Shown one piece after another: positions 1-5,482 of a stretch of 6,183 nucleotides of DNA. The first letter of the stretch is position 1. Each line of letters begins with the position of its first letter. Location: contig CAAFTZ010000115.1 of assembly GCA_900766055.1 (NCBI GenBank), positions 1 to 6,183 of the forward strand. The letters run 5' to 3'. The translations under genes were made by a program, and so were the position numbers. The notes beneath the pieces were generated by a model. That model did no database searches. It saw nothing but the letters and a program-made list of their open reading frames with translations, and was not told the DNA's origin. The stretch comes from an uncultured Parasutterella sp. (GTDB taxonomy: Bacteria; Pseudomonadota; Gammaproteobacteria; Burkholderiales; Burkholderiaceae_F).

Positions 1-20
1 GGGGGGGGGGGTTGGGGGGG
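1..20. repeat. Poly-G tract at window edge
   Basis: Eighteen of the first twenty bases are G, interrupted only by TT at 12-13. On the coding strand this is poly-C and forces Pro codons into the end of rpsC. No comparable homopolymer occurs elsewhere in the window. Its position exactly at the edge suggests a sequencing or assembly artefact, such as a poly-G read end. A real Pro-rich S3 tail cannot be excluded. Confidence 0.6.
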
Positions 21-770
21 AGCGGGAGCCTGCTTGCCTTCAGCGCCGTCGGCCTGCTTGCGAGGACGGCGGTTGGCCGGCTTGCCGGGACGACGGTTGC
101 GGCGGTCTTCGCGTTCGGCCGGAGCTTCGGCAGCAACGTCCTTACCGGTATTGTCGCCTTTGTAAACCCAAACCTTAACGCCGATGATGCCGTAGGTTGT
201 CTGAGCTTCAGAGAAGCCGTAGTCGATGTCGGCACGAAGAGTATGCAGAGGTACACGACCTTCACGATACCATTCGGTACGGGCGATTTCAGCACCGTTC
301 AAACGGCCGGAGGACATGATCTTGATACCAAGAGCGCCCTGACGCATTGCGTTCTGCATGGCACGCTTCATAGCGCGGCGGAACATAATACGTTTTTCGA
401 GCTGCTGAGTGATGCTGTCGGCGATGAGCTGAGCATCGAGGTCAGGACGGCGGATCTCTTCGATATTGACGTGGACGGGAACGCCCATCAATTTCTGGAG
501 TTCGGCCTTCAGAACTTCAATGTCTTCACCTTTCTTACCGATCACAACGCCCGGACGAGCGGAGAAAATTGTGATGCGAGCGTTCTTAGCGGGACGCTCG
601 ATAAGAATACGACCTACAGAGGCGTTCTTGAGCTTTTTGCCCAGGTAATCGCGAACTTTGAGGTCTTCAGCCAATGTGCGGGCAAAATCGCGGCCAGTAG
701 CATACCAACGGGAAGTCCAGTCGTGTGTTACGGGAAGGCGAAAGCCTGTCGGATTAATTTTCTGTCCCAT
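1..770 (-). CDS. rpsC: 30S ribosomal protein S3, 3' end missing
   Basis: S3 sits in the head of the 30S subunit at the mRNA entry channel and helps unwind incoming mRNA. My reverse-strand translation starts MGQKINPTGFRLPVTHDWTS at 770 and stays open for 256 codons to the window edge. The N-terminal domain is followed by a KH RNA-binding domain whose GXXG loop is GKKG at residues 78-81 (context GVVIGKKGEDI). The C-terminal S3 domain includes GIKIMSSGRLNGAEIART and ends in YGIIGVKVWVYKG. From about residue 211 there is a basic, then Ala/Pro-rich tail (RRNRRPGKPANRRPRK). E. coli S3 has 233 residues, so the tail is longer, as is usual in betaproteobacteria. The start follows the rplV stop by 10 bases, with AGGTGA just upstream. 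The last few codons lie in a poly-G tract and read Pro-rich; they may be artefactual, and no stop codon is seen. Confidence 0.97.
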   Translation of the reverse strand, partial: MGQKINPTGFRLPVTHDWTSRWYATGRDFARTLAEDLKVRDYLGKKLKNASVGRILIERPAKNARITIFSARPGVVIGKKGEDIEVLKAELQKLMGVPVHVNIEEIRRPDLDAQLIADSITQQLEKRIMFRRAMKRAMQNAMRQGALGIKIMSSGRLNGAEIARTEWYREGRVPLHTLRADIDYGFSEAQTTYGIIGVKVWVYKGDNTGKDVAAEAPAEREDRRNRRPGKPANRRPRKQADGAEGKQAPAPPQPPP

Positions 771-780
771 GGGTCACCTA

Positions 781-1125
781 TTATTTCTTCGCCGGGGTAT
801 CACCGACTGTCACGTAGATGTGGCAAGTCTGTTTACCGATACGGGCACCGCGGCCTTTTGCTCTTGCAGAGAAACGACGGAGAGTCGTGGCTTTCTCAAC
901 ATAGATAGAAGTCACACGGAGTTCGTCAATGTCTGCACCGTTGTTGTGTTCGGCATTGGCAATAGCAGAATCGAGAGCTTTGCGGATGATGCCGGCAGCT
1001 TTCTTCTGCGTGAAAGAAAGAATGTTCAGGGCCTTGTCAACGGGCTTACCGCGGACAAGATCCGCAACCAAACGGCCTTTCTGAGCCGAGAGGCGAACTC
1101 CACGTACGATTGCTGTGGTTTCCAT
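781..1125 (-). CDS. rplV: 50S ribosomal protein L22
   Basis: L22 binds 23S rRNA, and its extended beta-hairpin lines the nascent-peptide exit tunnel together with L4. The 114-residue product (E. coli 110) starts METTAIVRGVRLSAQKGRLVADL. It has the conserved helix KKAAGIIRKALDSAIANAEHN and the family signature region ADIDELRVTSIYVEKA. The tunnel hairpin is LRRFSARAKGRGARIGKQTCH near residues 82-102. That hairpin is where macrolide-resistance changes occur in other bacteria; nothing abnormal is visible here. The start is supported by AAGAGGT, which overlaps the rpsS stop, with only 5 bases between the two genes. The tight spacing indicates co-transcription and probably translational coupling within the S10 block. 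Confidence 0.98.
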   Translation of the reverse strand: METTAIVRGVRLSAQKGRLVADLVRGKPVDKALNILSFTQKKAAGIIRKALDSAIANAEHNNGADIDELRVTSIYVEKATTLRRFSARAKGRGARIGKQTCHIYVTVGDTPAKK

Positions 1126-1130
1126 TGTTA

Positions 1131-1415
1131 TTACCTCTTAGCTGGAGCAGCCTTCTTATCAGCTGCGTGGCCTTTGAAAGTACGGGTCAATGCAAATTCA
1201 CCCAGCTTATGGCCAACCATGTTTTCATTGATAAAAACCGGCACATGCTGACGTCCGTTGTGGACGGCAATTGTTAAACCGATAAATTCAGGAAGAATTG
1301 TCGAGCGACGAGACCAGGTCTTGATAGGACGCTTGTCACGGCTAGCTTGAGCGGCTTCGACTTTCTTCAGTAAGGATCCGTCAACGAACGGTCCCTTCTT
1401 AAGCGAACGAGACAT
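1131..1415 (-). CDS. rpsS: 30S ribosomal protein S19
   Basis: S19 lies in the 30S head, pairs with S13, and contacts the 50S subunit through an intersubunit bridge near the A-site tRNA. The product is 94 residues (E. coli 92) and matches the family from end to end. It begins MSRSLKKGPFVDGSLLKKVE, contains TWSRRSTILPEFIGLTIAVHNGRQ in two overlapping conserved blocks, and carries the signature VGHKLGEFALTRTFKGH towards the end. It closes with a basic tail, ADKKAAPAKR. It begins 10 bases after the rplB stop, behind a G-rich AAGGGGG ribosome binding site that overlaps that stop. It is an ordinary member of the S10 block with no truncation or frameshift. Confidence 0.98.
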   Translation of the reverse strand: MSRSLKKGPFVDGSLLKKVEAAQASRDKRPIKTWSRRSTILPEFIGLTIAVHNGRQHVPVFINENMVGHKLGEFALTRTFKGHAADKKAAPAKR

Positions 1416-1425
1416 TCAGGCCCCC

Positions 1426-2253
1426 TTACTTGCGATAGCGACGCGACACGATCATGTTGTCGGTGCGCTTGTTGTTACGAGTACGATAACCCTTGGTGAG
1501 TTGACCCCAAGGTGTGACAGGAGCGCGACCGGTACCGGTACGACCTTCACCACCACCGTGCGGATGGTCAACAGGGTTCATCACAACGCCGCGGACGGTC
1601 GGACGAATACCGCGCCAACGCTTGGCACCGGCTTTTCCGAGTTCACGCAGGCTGTTTTCTTCATTACCGACGGTACCGATCGTTGCACGGCATTCGATTA
1701 GAATGCGGCGAACTTCACCGGAACGCAGACGGATCTGAGCGTAAGCACCTTCGCGAGCAAGCAGCTGAGCGAATGCACCGGCGGCACGAACCATCTGAGC
1801 ACCTTTACCGGGCTTCATTTCGATGTTGTGAATCGTGGAGCCGACGGGAATGTTGCGCAGGGGAAGAGCATTACCGATTTTGATCGGAGCTTCCTGACCG
1901 CTCATGATTTCATCGCCGGCTTTCAGGCCCTTCGGAGCGATGATGTAGCGGCGTTCGCCGTCCTTGTAGAGGACAAGAGCGATGTTGGCGGAGCGGTTCG
2001 GATCGTATTCGAGACGCTCAACAATAGCGGGAATACCGTCTTTATCGCGCTTGAAGTCGATGATACGGTAGGCCTTCTTGTGGCCGCCGCCTTGATGACG
2101 AACAGTGATACGGCCGAAGTTATTGCGACCGGATCCGCGGTTCTTCTTTTCTACGAGGGCTGCAAAAGGTTTACCTTTGTGCAGTTCCGGGTTCACAACC
2201 TTAACGGCGTGACGACGGCCGGCAGATGTAGGTTTCAGTTTAATCAGAGCCAT
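1426..2253 (-). CDS. rplB: 50S ribosomal protein L2
   Basis: L2 is a primary 23S rRNA binding protein needed for subunit association and for activity of the peptidyl-transferase centre. The 275-residue product (E. coli 273) has the N-terminal OB-like RNA-binding domain with NNFGRITVRHQGGGHKK near residues 44-60. The SH3-like domain with KAGAKRWRGIRPTVRG follows near residues 207-222. The hallmark C-terminal loop VDHPHGGGEGRTGTGR lies near residues 228-243; its conserved histidines (230 and 232) include the residue long discussed for peptidyl transfer. The basic end NNKRTDNMIVSRRYRK is typical. The start codon overlaps the rplW stop by one base (TAATG), and AGAGGTGA lies upstream, so translation is probably coupled to rplW. 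Confidence 0.98.
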   Translation of the reverse strand: MALIKLKPTSAGRRHAVKVVNPELHKGKPFAALVEKKNRGSGRNNFGRITVRHQGGGHKKAYRIIDFKRDKDGIPAIVERLEYDPNRSANIALVLYKDGERRYIIAPKGLKAGDEIMSGQEAPIKIGNALPLRNIPVGSTIHNIEMKPGKGAQMVRAAGAFAQLLAREGAYAQIRLRSGEVRRILIECRATIGTVGNEENSLRELGKAGAKRWRGIRPTVRGVVMNPVDHPHGGGEGRTGTGRAPVTPWGQLTKGYRTRNNKRTDNMIVSRRYRK

Positions 2254-2549
2254 TACTTCACCTCTGCGAAGTTAATTTCCTGACCTTCTTCTAAGCAAAC
2301 ATAGGCCTTGCGAACGTCATTGCGTTTGCCGGGGAAACGACCGTTGCGTTTCTGTTTGCCCTTAAGGTTCAGCATTTGGACGCCTTTGACCTTCACTTTG
2401 AAAAGTAATTCAACGGCGGCTTTCACATCTTCTTTGGTAGCTTCAGGAACTACACGGAAGACGTACTGATTGTTCTTTTCACCGATTCTGGTGCTCTTTT
2501 CAGAGACGATAGAACCGAGGATTGCTTTGTAAAGGAAATCTTGGCTCAT
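2253..2549 (-). CDS. rplW: 50S ribosomal protein L23
   Basis: L23 sits at the exit of the peptide tunnel and is the docking site for trigger factor and the signal recognition particle. I choose the ATG at 2549, giving 98 residues starting MSQDFLYKAILGSIVSEKS. The E. coli chaperone-contact residue Glu18 (in VSEK) corresponds to Glu17 here. GTG at 2555 is in frame but only two bases from the Shine-Dalgarno GAGGAG, whereas the ATG has an 8-base spacer and forms the classic ATGA overlap with the rplD stop. The middle YVFRVVPEATKEDVKAAVELLFKVKV and the loop KGKQKRNGRFPGKRNDVRKAYV are family-typical. Expression is probably coupled to rplD upstream and to rplB downstream (one-base overlap). Confidence 0.97.
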   Translation of the reverse strand: MSQDFLYKAILGSIVSEKSTRIGEKNNQYVFRVVPEATKEDVKAAVELLFKVKVKGVQMLNLKGKQKRNGRFPGKRNDVRKAYVCLEEGQEINFAEVK

Positions 2550-3166
2550 CCCCACATCTCCTCAAGTTTGCTGATTGCTGCTTTAGTAACAACAACGGAA
2601 TCAAAGTGAACCAGGGAGACCGGATCAGCATAACGCGGCTCGACAACCCAAACGTTCTTCAGGTTGCGGCTGGCGAGATCCAGATTTTCGCTGATTTCGT
2701 CAGTGATGATAAGAGCGCTGTTCAGACCCATGGCTTTGAGCTTGTTAGCAAAGTTCTTAGTCTTGGGTGTGTCAACGTCAATGTTCTCCACAACGACGAG
2801 ACGACCGTCGATAGCTAACTTGGAGAAAATGCAGGCCATAGCGCCGCGCATCATCTTCTTGTTAACTTTCTGTGTGAAGTTTTCATCGGGTGTGTTGGGG
2901 AAAGCTCTGCCACCTCCGCGCCATACCGGAGAGGAAGACATACCGGCACGTGCACGGCCTGTGCCTTTCTGGCGCCAGGGTTTGCGTGTAGAGTGGTGAA
3001 CAGCTTCACGAGTCAGCTGTGCACGGGTTCCGAGACGAGCGTTGGCTTGATAAGCAACAACGATCTGGTGAACAAGTGCTTCATTGTATTCACGACCGAA
3101 AACGGTGTCGGCAGCCGCAAGGGTTGCGGTCTGCTGGCCCTGATCGTTTACGACTTTCAGTTCCAT
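2546..3166 (-). CDS. rplD: 50S ribosomal protein L4
   Basis: L4 binds 23S rRNA and sends a long loop into the peptide exit tunnel. In gammaproteobacteria it also represses the S10 operon by acting on the mRNA leader. The 206-residue product (E. coli 201) begins MELKVVNDQGQQTATLAA. The tunnel loop RKPWRQKGTGRARAG at residues 61-75 is followed by SPVWRGGGRAF and QKVNKKMMRGAM, the diagnostic L4 core. The C-terminal globular half has LVVVENIDVDTPKTK and a final strand ending AAISKLEEMWG. The start lies 10 bases after the rplC stop, behind AAGGAG, which overlaps that stop. Whether this L4 controls its own operon is unknown. If it does, its target should lie in the rplC leader rather than upstream of rpsJ. 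Confidence 0.98.
   Translation of the reverse strand: MELKVVNDQGQQTATLAAADTVFGREYNEALVHQIVVAYQANARLGTRAQLTREAVHHSTRKPWRQKGTGRARAGMSSSPVWRGGGRAFPNTPDENFTQKVNKKMMRGAMACIFSKLAIDGRLVVVENIDVDTPKTKNFANKLKAMGLNSALIITDEISENLDLASRNLKNVWVVEPRYADPVSLVHFDSVVVTKAAISKLEEMWG
2558..2563 (-). promoter_or_regulatory. Ribosome binding site deciding the rplW start
   Basis: GAGGAG on the minus strand lies inside the last codons of rplD, 8 bases before ATG at 2549 and only 2 bases before an alternative in-frame GTG at 2555. The spacing favours the ATG, which gives a 4-base overlap with the rplD stop. Confidence 0.7.
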
Positions 3167-3176
3167 AAATCGCTCC

Positions 3177-3827
3177 TTAGGCTTTGGCCTTAACAGCCGG
3201 ACGGATGATTACTTCGCCGTTAGCGCAGCCGGGAACGGCTCCGCGGACCAGGATCAATTGACGATCAGCGTCCACACGGGCGATAACCAAGTTCTGAGTT
3301 GTGCGCTGGACATCACCGAGGTGACCGGCCATACGCTTGCCAGGGAAAACACGGCCCGGATCCTGACGGTTACCGATAGAACCGGGGGCGTTTGTAGACA
3401 CGGAGTTACCGTGGCTGGCGCGGTTGGAAGAGAAGTGATGACGCTTGATTGCGCCGGCAAAACCCTTACCGATTGTTGTACCCGTAACGTCAACTTTCTG
3501 ACCTTCGGAGAACATATCGATGGAAAGAGTCTGACCGACTTTCATTTCGCCGATCTTGTCTTCTTCAACATGGAATTCTTTGAGCATGGAGCCTGCTTCG
3601 ACACCAGCTTTTTCAAACTGGCCTTTAAGAGGCTTGCTCACACGCGACGGCTTCTTGGAGCCGAAGGCGACTTGCACTGCATTGTAGCCGTCAGTCTCAA
3701 CCGTTTTTACCTGTGTAATGCGGTTGTTCGACACTTCGAGCACGGTTACCGGAATGGAAACACCATCTTCGGTAAAGATGCGCGTCATGCCGATCTTACG
3801 ACCGACGAGGCCGAGCTTCTCACTCAT
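3177..3827 (-). CDS. rplC: 50S ribosomal protein L3
   Basis: L3 is an early-assembly 23S rRNA protein whose extended loop reaches the peptidyl-transferase centre. From ATG at 3827 the product is 216 residues (E. coli 209), starting MSEKLGLVGRKIGMTRIFTE. The loop region has the family pattern KGFAGAIKRHHFSSNRASHG followed by GSIGNRQDPGRVFPGKRMAGH. Gln155 aligns with E. coli Gln150, the residue methylated by PrmB. The frame remains open upstream to 3914, but that extension reads through two hairpins, lacks family similarity and would skip the good GGAG site, so I reject it. Here rplC is the first gene of its block rather than the second. A 457-base non-coding gap and an opposite-strand gene separate it from rpsJ. 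Confidence 0.97.
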   Translation of the reverse strand: MSEKLGLVGRKIGMTRIFTEDGVSIPVTVLEVSNNRITQVKTVETDGYNAVQVAFGSKKPSRVSKPLKGQFEKAGVEAGSMLKEFHVEEDKIGEMKVGQTLSIDMFSEGQKVDVTGTTIGKGFAGAIKRHHFSSNRASHGNSVSTNAPGSIGNRQDPGRVFPGKRMAGHLGDVQRTTQNLVIARVDADRQLILVRGAVPGCANGEVIIRPAVKAKA

Positions 3828-3833
3828 TATTAT

Positions 3834-3839
3834 CTCCAC
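3834..3839 (-). promoter_or_regulatory. rplC ribosome binding site next to a hairpin
   Basis: GTGGAG on the minus strand lies 6 bases before ATG at 3827, which fixes the L3 start. It directly abuts the 3' arm of the 3840-3859 stem-loop, so folding or protein binding there could affect ribosome access. Confidence 0.7.
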
Positions 3840-3859
3840 CCAGGCTGCGATTGGCCTGG
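3840..3859 (-). promoter_or_regulatory. Leader stem-loop abutting the rplC ribosome binding site
   Basis: On the minus strand CCAGGC (3859-3854) and GCCTGG (3845-3840) form a perfect 6-bp stem with the 8-base loop CAATCGCA. No T-tract follows; the next bases are the Shine-Dalgarno sequence. This makes a translational control element more plausible than a terminator. The fold is seen in the sequence; the regulatory role is inferred. Confidence 0.5.
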
Positions 3860-3868
3860 ACAAGTTAG

Positions 3869-3898
3869 AAAAAGTCACCGAAAAAGAAAAGCGGTGAC
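3869..3898 (-). terminator. Attenuator-like terminator in the rplC leader
   Basis: On the minus strand GTCACCG (3898-3892), an 11-base pyrimidine loop and CGGTGAC (3880-3874) are followed directly by TTTTT (3873-3869). This is the form of an intrinsic terminator. The plus strand has no T-tract here, so it acts only towards rplC. It lies upstream of rplC and downstream of the candidate promoters, so it would have to be read through for the S10 block to be expressed. That suggests transcription attenuation. The alternative is a stop for stray antisense transcription from the apbE side. Confidence 0.55.
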
Positions 3899-3912
3899 CA
3901 CGAAAGGCACGC

Positions 3913-3941
3913 ATTGTACATCGTGAACTTCAAAAAAGCAA
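3913..3941 (-). promoter_or_regulatory. Candidate promoter for the rplC block (proximal)
   Basis: On the minus strand a -35-like TTGCTT (3941-3936) is separated by 17 bases from the -10 TACAAT (3918-3913; one mismatch to TATAAT). Transcription would start near 3906, giving a leader of about 80 bases that contains both hairpins. The -35 box matches only in TTG. The call rests partly on the need for a promoter after the split from rpsJ. Confidence 0.4.
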
Positions 3942-3943
3942 AT

Positions 3944-3971
3944 ATTCTCCTTCAATTCATAGAGTTATCAA
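3944..3971 (-). promoter_or_regulatory. Candidate promoter for the rplC block (distal)
   Basis: On the minus strand the -35 TTGATA (3971-3966; one mismatch to TTGACA) is followed after 16 bases by GAGAAT (3949-3944; four matches to TATAAT). It would give a leader of about 110 bases that still includes the terminator-like hairpin. It and the proximal candidate are alternatives or a tandem pair. Confidence 0.35.
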
Positions 3972-4051
3972 TTGTAAGGTGACTAAATAGTCTTCCGATT
4001 AGGCCCTTTTTGACCTATTTCCCTCCTTTGTCCCGAATCCTTTGAAAAGGT

Positions 4052-4079
4052 TTGACAAGATCTTTAATATTTTGATACT
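4052..4079 (+). promoter_or_regulatory. Candidate promoter for apbE (distal)
   Basis: A perfect -35 TTGACA (4052-4057) is followed after 16 bases by GATACT (4074-4079; four matches to TATAAT). Transcription would begin near 4086, leaving a 5' leader of about 200 bases before the apbE start. Confidence 0.4.
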
Positions 4080-4114
4080 TTGATTCCCGCACCCCTTTCG
4101 GCGCCCTGCAGTTC

Positions 4115-4133
4115 TTGCGTCGAATCGGCGCAA
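4115..4133. repeat. Imperfect palindrome in the apbE leader
   Basis: TTGCGTCG and CGGCGCAA flank the 3-base centre AAT. As RNA this gives an 8-bp stem including one G-U pair; as DNA it is an imperfect inverted repeat. No T-tract follows. It could be an operator or an mRNA hairpin, but it may also be chance. Confidence 0.35.
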
Positions 4134-4219
4134 AGCCCGTCTATCGGGGCCAAAGCGCACCTGATAATCCGGTTCATCCCCATTTCGATTCCCTTTAGCT
4201 CCTCTTTGAGCCGAAGTTT

Positions 4220-4248
4220 TTAAGAGCCGGAAATATAATCTTTACAAT
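4220..4248 (+). promoter_or_regulatory. Candidate promoter for apbE (proximal)
   Basis: TTAAGA (4220-4225; four matches to TTGACA), a 17-base spacer and TACAAT (4243-4248) could start transcription about 30 bases before the gene. A perfect TATAAT also lies at 4234-4239 but has no -35 box at an acceptable distance. This is a weak, composition-driven call in an AT-rich stretch. Confidence 0.3.
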
Positions 4249-4284
4249 TACTAACTTATTTATCCGTTTCATCTTTATAAGAAA

Positions 4285-5364
4285 ATGCAATCTAAAAAGA
4301 TCATTCTTTCTCTGATTGCCGCACTCACTTTTACAGCGAGTTCAGCAACAGCTTCCGACGTGTACAGCGTGGATACGTTTGCGATCGGAACATTAATTAA
4401 CGGCCAATTCAAGGTCGACAGTAAAGAGAAAGCTGAAGCCTGCTACAAAATCCTCAATGATGAAACGCGCCGTCTTGAATACATCCTGTCTGCTTATGAT
4501 CCCGACAGTGATGTCACACGCTTGAATCAGCACCCCGGAGAATGGATTGAAATTGAACCGGAAACTTTTGAAGTATTAAACGGCTCTAAAACAATCGCCG
4601 CGCTCACACACGGCACTTTTGATCCGACAGTCGGAGCTTTAGTAAAACTTTGGAGCGTGGATCAGCCTGAACACCGCGTCCCCAGTGAAGCAGAAATCAA
4701 AAAAGCCTTAATCAATGTGGACTACAACCTGATCGATGCTAAAAAAGAGAATGGAAAATATTTCGGCAAGATCGGTAAGAAACAATCCGTCGCTTTCGGC
4801 GCCATCGGCAAGGGCTATATCGCCGACAAGGTCATTAATAAACTCAAACAAGGCGGCTGCGGAGACTCTCTAGTGAGTCTCGGCGGCAATGTCATCGGCT
4901 CAGGAACCAACGGTTCCGATAAACCTTGGTCTATCGGTCTTCAGAGACCGGATAAAGAAAGAGGCGAATACTTCGCAGTCGTTCCCTTGAAGAACACTTC
5001 AGTTGTGACTTCCGGAGACTACGAAAAGTTCTTCATTAAAGACGGCGTGAAATACCATCACATCTTGAATCCGAAAACCGGCAAACCCGTCCCCGCGACC
5101 TTATCCTCCGTAACTATCATTGACGATAACTCCGCGAAAGCTGATGCTTTGTGCACTGCTCTTTTCGTCATGGGCTGGTCAGGCGCAATCGAGTATCTTC
5201 AGAAGCATCCAGATCTGAAGGCAGTCCTTCTGTCGGAAGATCTGAAGCATGTTGCCATGACGAACTCTGCTTCCAAGATTGTCAACATCATTGATAAAGA
5301 CATGACGGTCGACATTATTCCGCCCAAAGGCAAGATTGCTTTTGCCGAGCCCAATCAGAATTAA
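4285..5364 (+). CDS. apbE: ApbE-family FAD:protein FMN transferase, exported
   Basis: Family members use Mg2+ and FAD to attach FMN covalently to a Thr or Ser of target flavoproteins (NqrB/NqrC, RnfG or FMN-binding reductases) outside the cytoplasm. The 359-residue product has a Sec signal: MQSKK, a hydrophobic stretch, then cleavage predicted after ATA at residue 23. It has no lipobox Cys, so it looks soluble and periplasmic. ApbE motifs in order are GTFDPTVGALVKLW (110-123), FGAIGKGYIADK (171-182), SLGGNVIGSG (198-207), TSGDYEKFF (242-250), HHILNPKTGKP (258-268) and ADALCTALF (286-294), where D287 and T291 match the metal-site Asp and Thr. The usual D-L/F-G before the GAI motif reads AFG. 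The ribosome binding site is weak. The gene is alone on the plus strand between rpsJ and rplC, with its own terminator and no target flavoprotein in view. Confidence 0.93.
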   Translation: MQSKKIILSLIAALTFTASSATASDVYSVDTFAIGTLINGQFKVDSKEKAEACYKILNDETRRLEYILSAYDPDSDVTRLNQHPGEWIEIEPETFEVLNGSKTIAALTHGTFDPTVGALVKLWSVDQPEHRVPSEAEIKKALINVDYNLIDAKKENGKYFGKIGKKQSVAFGAIGKGYIADKVINKLKQGGCGDSLVSLGGNVIGSGTNGSDKPWSIGLQRPDKERGEYFAVVPLKNTSVVTSGDYEKFFIKDGVKYHHILNPKTGKPVPATLSSVTIIDDNSAKADALCTALFVMGWSGAIEYLQKHPDLKAVLLSEDLKHVAMTNSASKIVNIIDKDMTVDIIPPKGKIAFAEPNQN

Positions 5365-5381
5365 AGGCTTTAAAACGCAAA

Positions 5382-5419
5382 AAGCGATCCGGAGTATTTG
5401 TCCGGAGCGCTTCTTTTTT
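5382..5419 (+). terminator. Intrinsic terminator of apbE
   Basis: AAGCG, a single A/G mismatch position and TCCGGA (5382-5393) pair with TCCGGA and CGCTT (5401-5412) around the 7-base loop GTATTTG. C and six T (5414-5419) follow. It begins 18 bases after the apbE stop. On the minus strand the same stem is followed by a shorter T-run, so it may also stop read-through from rpsJ. Confidence 0.88.
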
Positions 5420-5424
5420 GAGGT

Positions 5425-5463
5425 AAAAACAAGCCCTTTGAACTTTCATTCAAAGGGCTTGTT
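5425..5463 (-). terminator. Intrinsic terminator of rpsJ
   Basis: AACAAGCCCTTTG (5428-5440) and CAAAGGGCTTGTT (5451-5463) form a perfect 13-bp stem, extendable by two A-T pairs into the loop. On the minus strand the stem runs into five T (5429-5425), which overlap its last two pairs. It begins 20 bases after the rpsJ stop. It shows that rpsJ transcription is meant to end here rather than continue into rplC. On the plus strand the flank is TTAATTATT, so it may work weakly in that direction too. Confidence 0.85.
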
Positions 5464-5482
5464 AATTATTCAGTCAACCTTA

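Larger units (their letters stand above)
3828..4284. other. Divergent non-coding region between rplC and apbE
   Basis: This is 457 bases without a credible gene, visibly richer in A/T runs than the ribosomal genes. The rplC-proximal third holds two candidate minus-strand promoters and two hairpins. Around 4052-4079 there is a plus-strand promoter candidate, and 4115-4133 is an imperfect palindrome. 4134-4200 is more GC-rich, with no clear motif. The last 60 bases before apbE contain two -10-like hexamers. I see no FMN riboswitch pattern, insertion sequence ends or tRNA. Confidence 0.7.

Noticed and set aside
12..908. Plus-strand open frame of 298 codons opposite rpsC and rplV
   Set aside because: It lies antisense to two well-identified ribosomal genes, starts with TTG in the poly-G tract, and shows no recognisable domain. 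It is a codon-bias shadow.
3828..3914. A 29-residue N-terminal extension of L3 starting at 3914
   Set aside because: It lacks resemblance to L3, would encode the two leader hairpins, and bypasses a well-spaced GGAG before the family-typical start MSEKLGLVGRKIG at 3827.
3258..3926. Plus-strand open frame of 222 codons opposite rplC
   Set aside because: It is fully antisense to L3 and has no family resemblance; such frames are common opposite GC-biased, highly expressed genes.
4178..4185. CCCCATTT resembling a heat-shock sigma-32 -10 element upstream of apbE
   Set aside because: No CTTGAA-like -35 element occurs at the right distance upstream, so the match is probably chance.
4081..4200. Possible FMN riboswitch upstream of the FMN transferase gene
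   Set aside because: The conserved blocks of the RFN element that I know are not present; only short GC-rich runs and a small palindrome are seen.
3828..5482. Mobile element origin for the apbE insertion
   Set aside because: I found no transposase, terminal inverted repeats, target-site duplication or tRNA at either edge, so no element is called.
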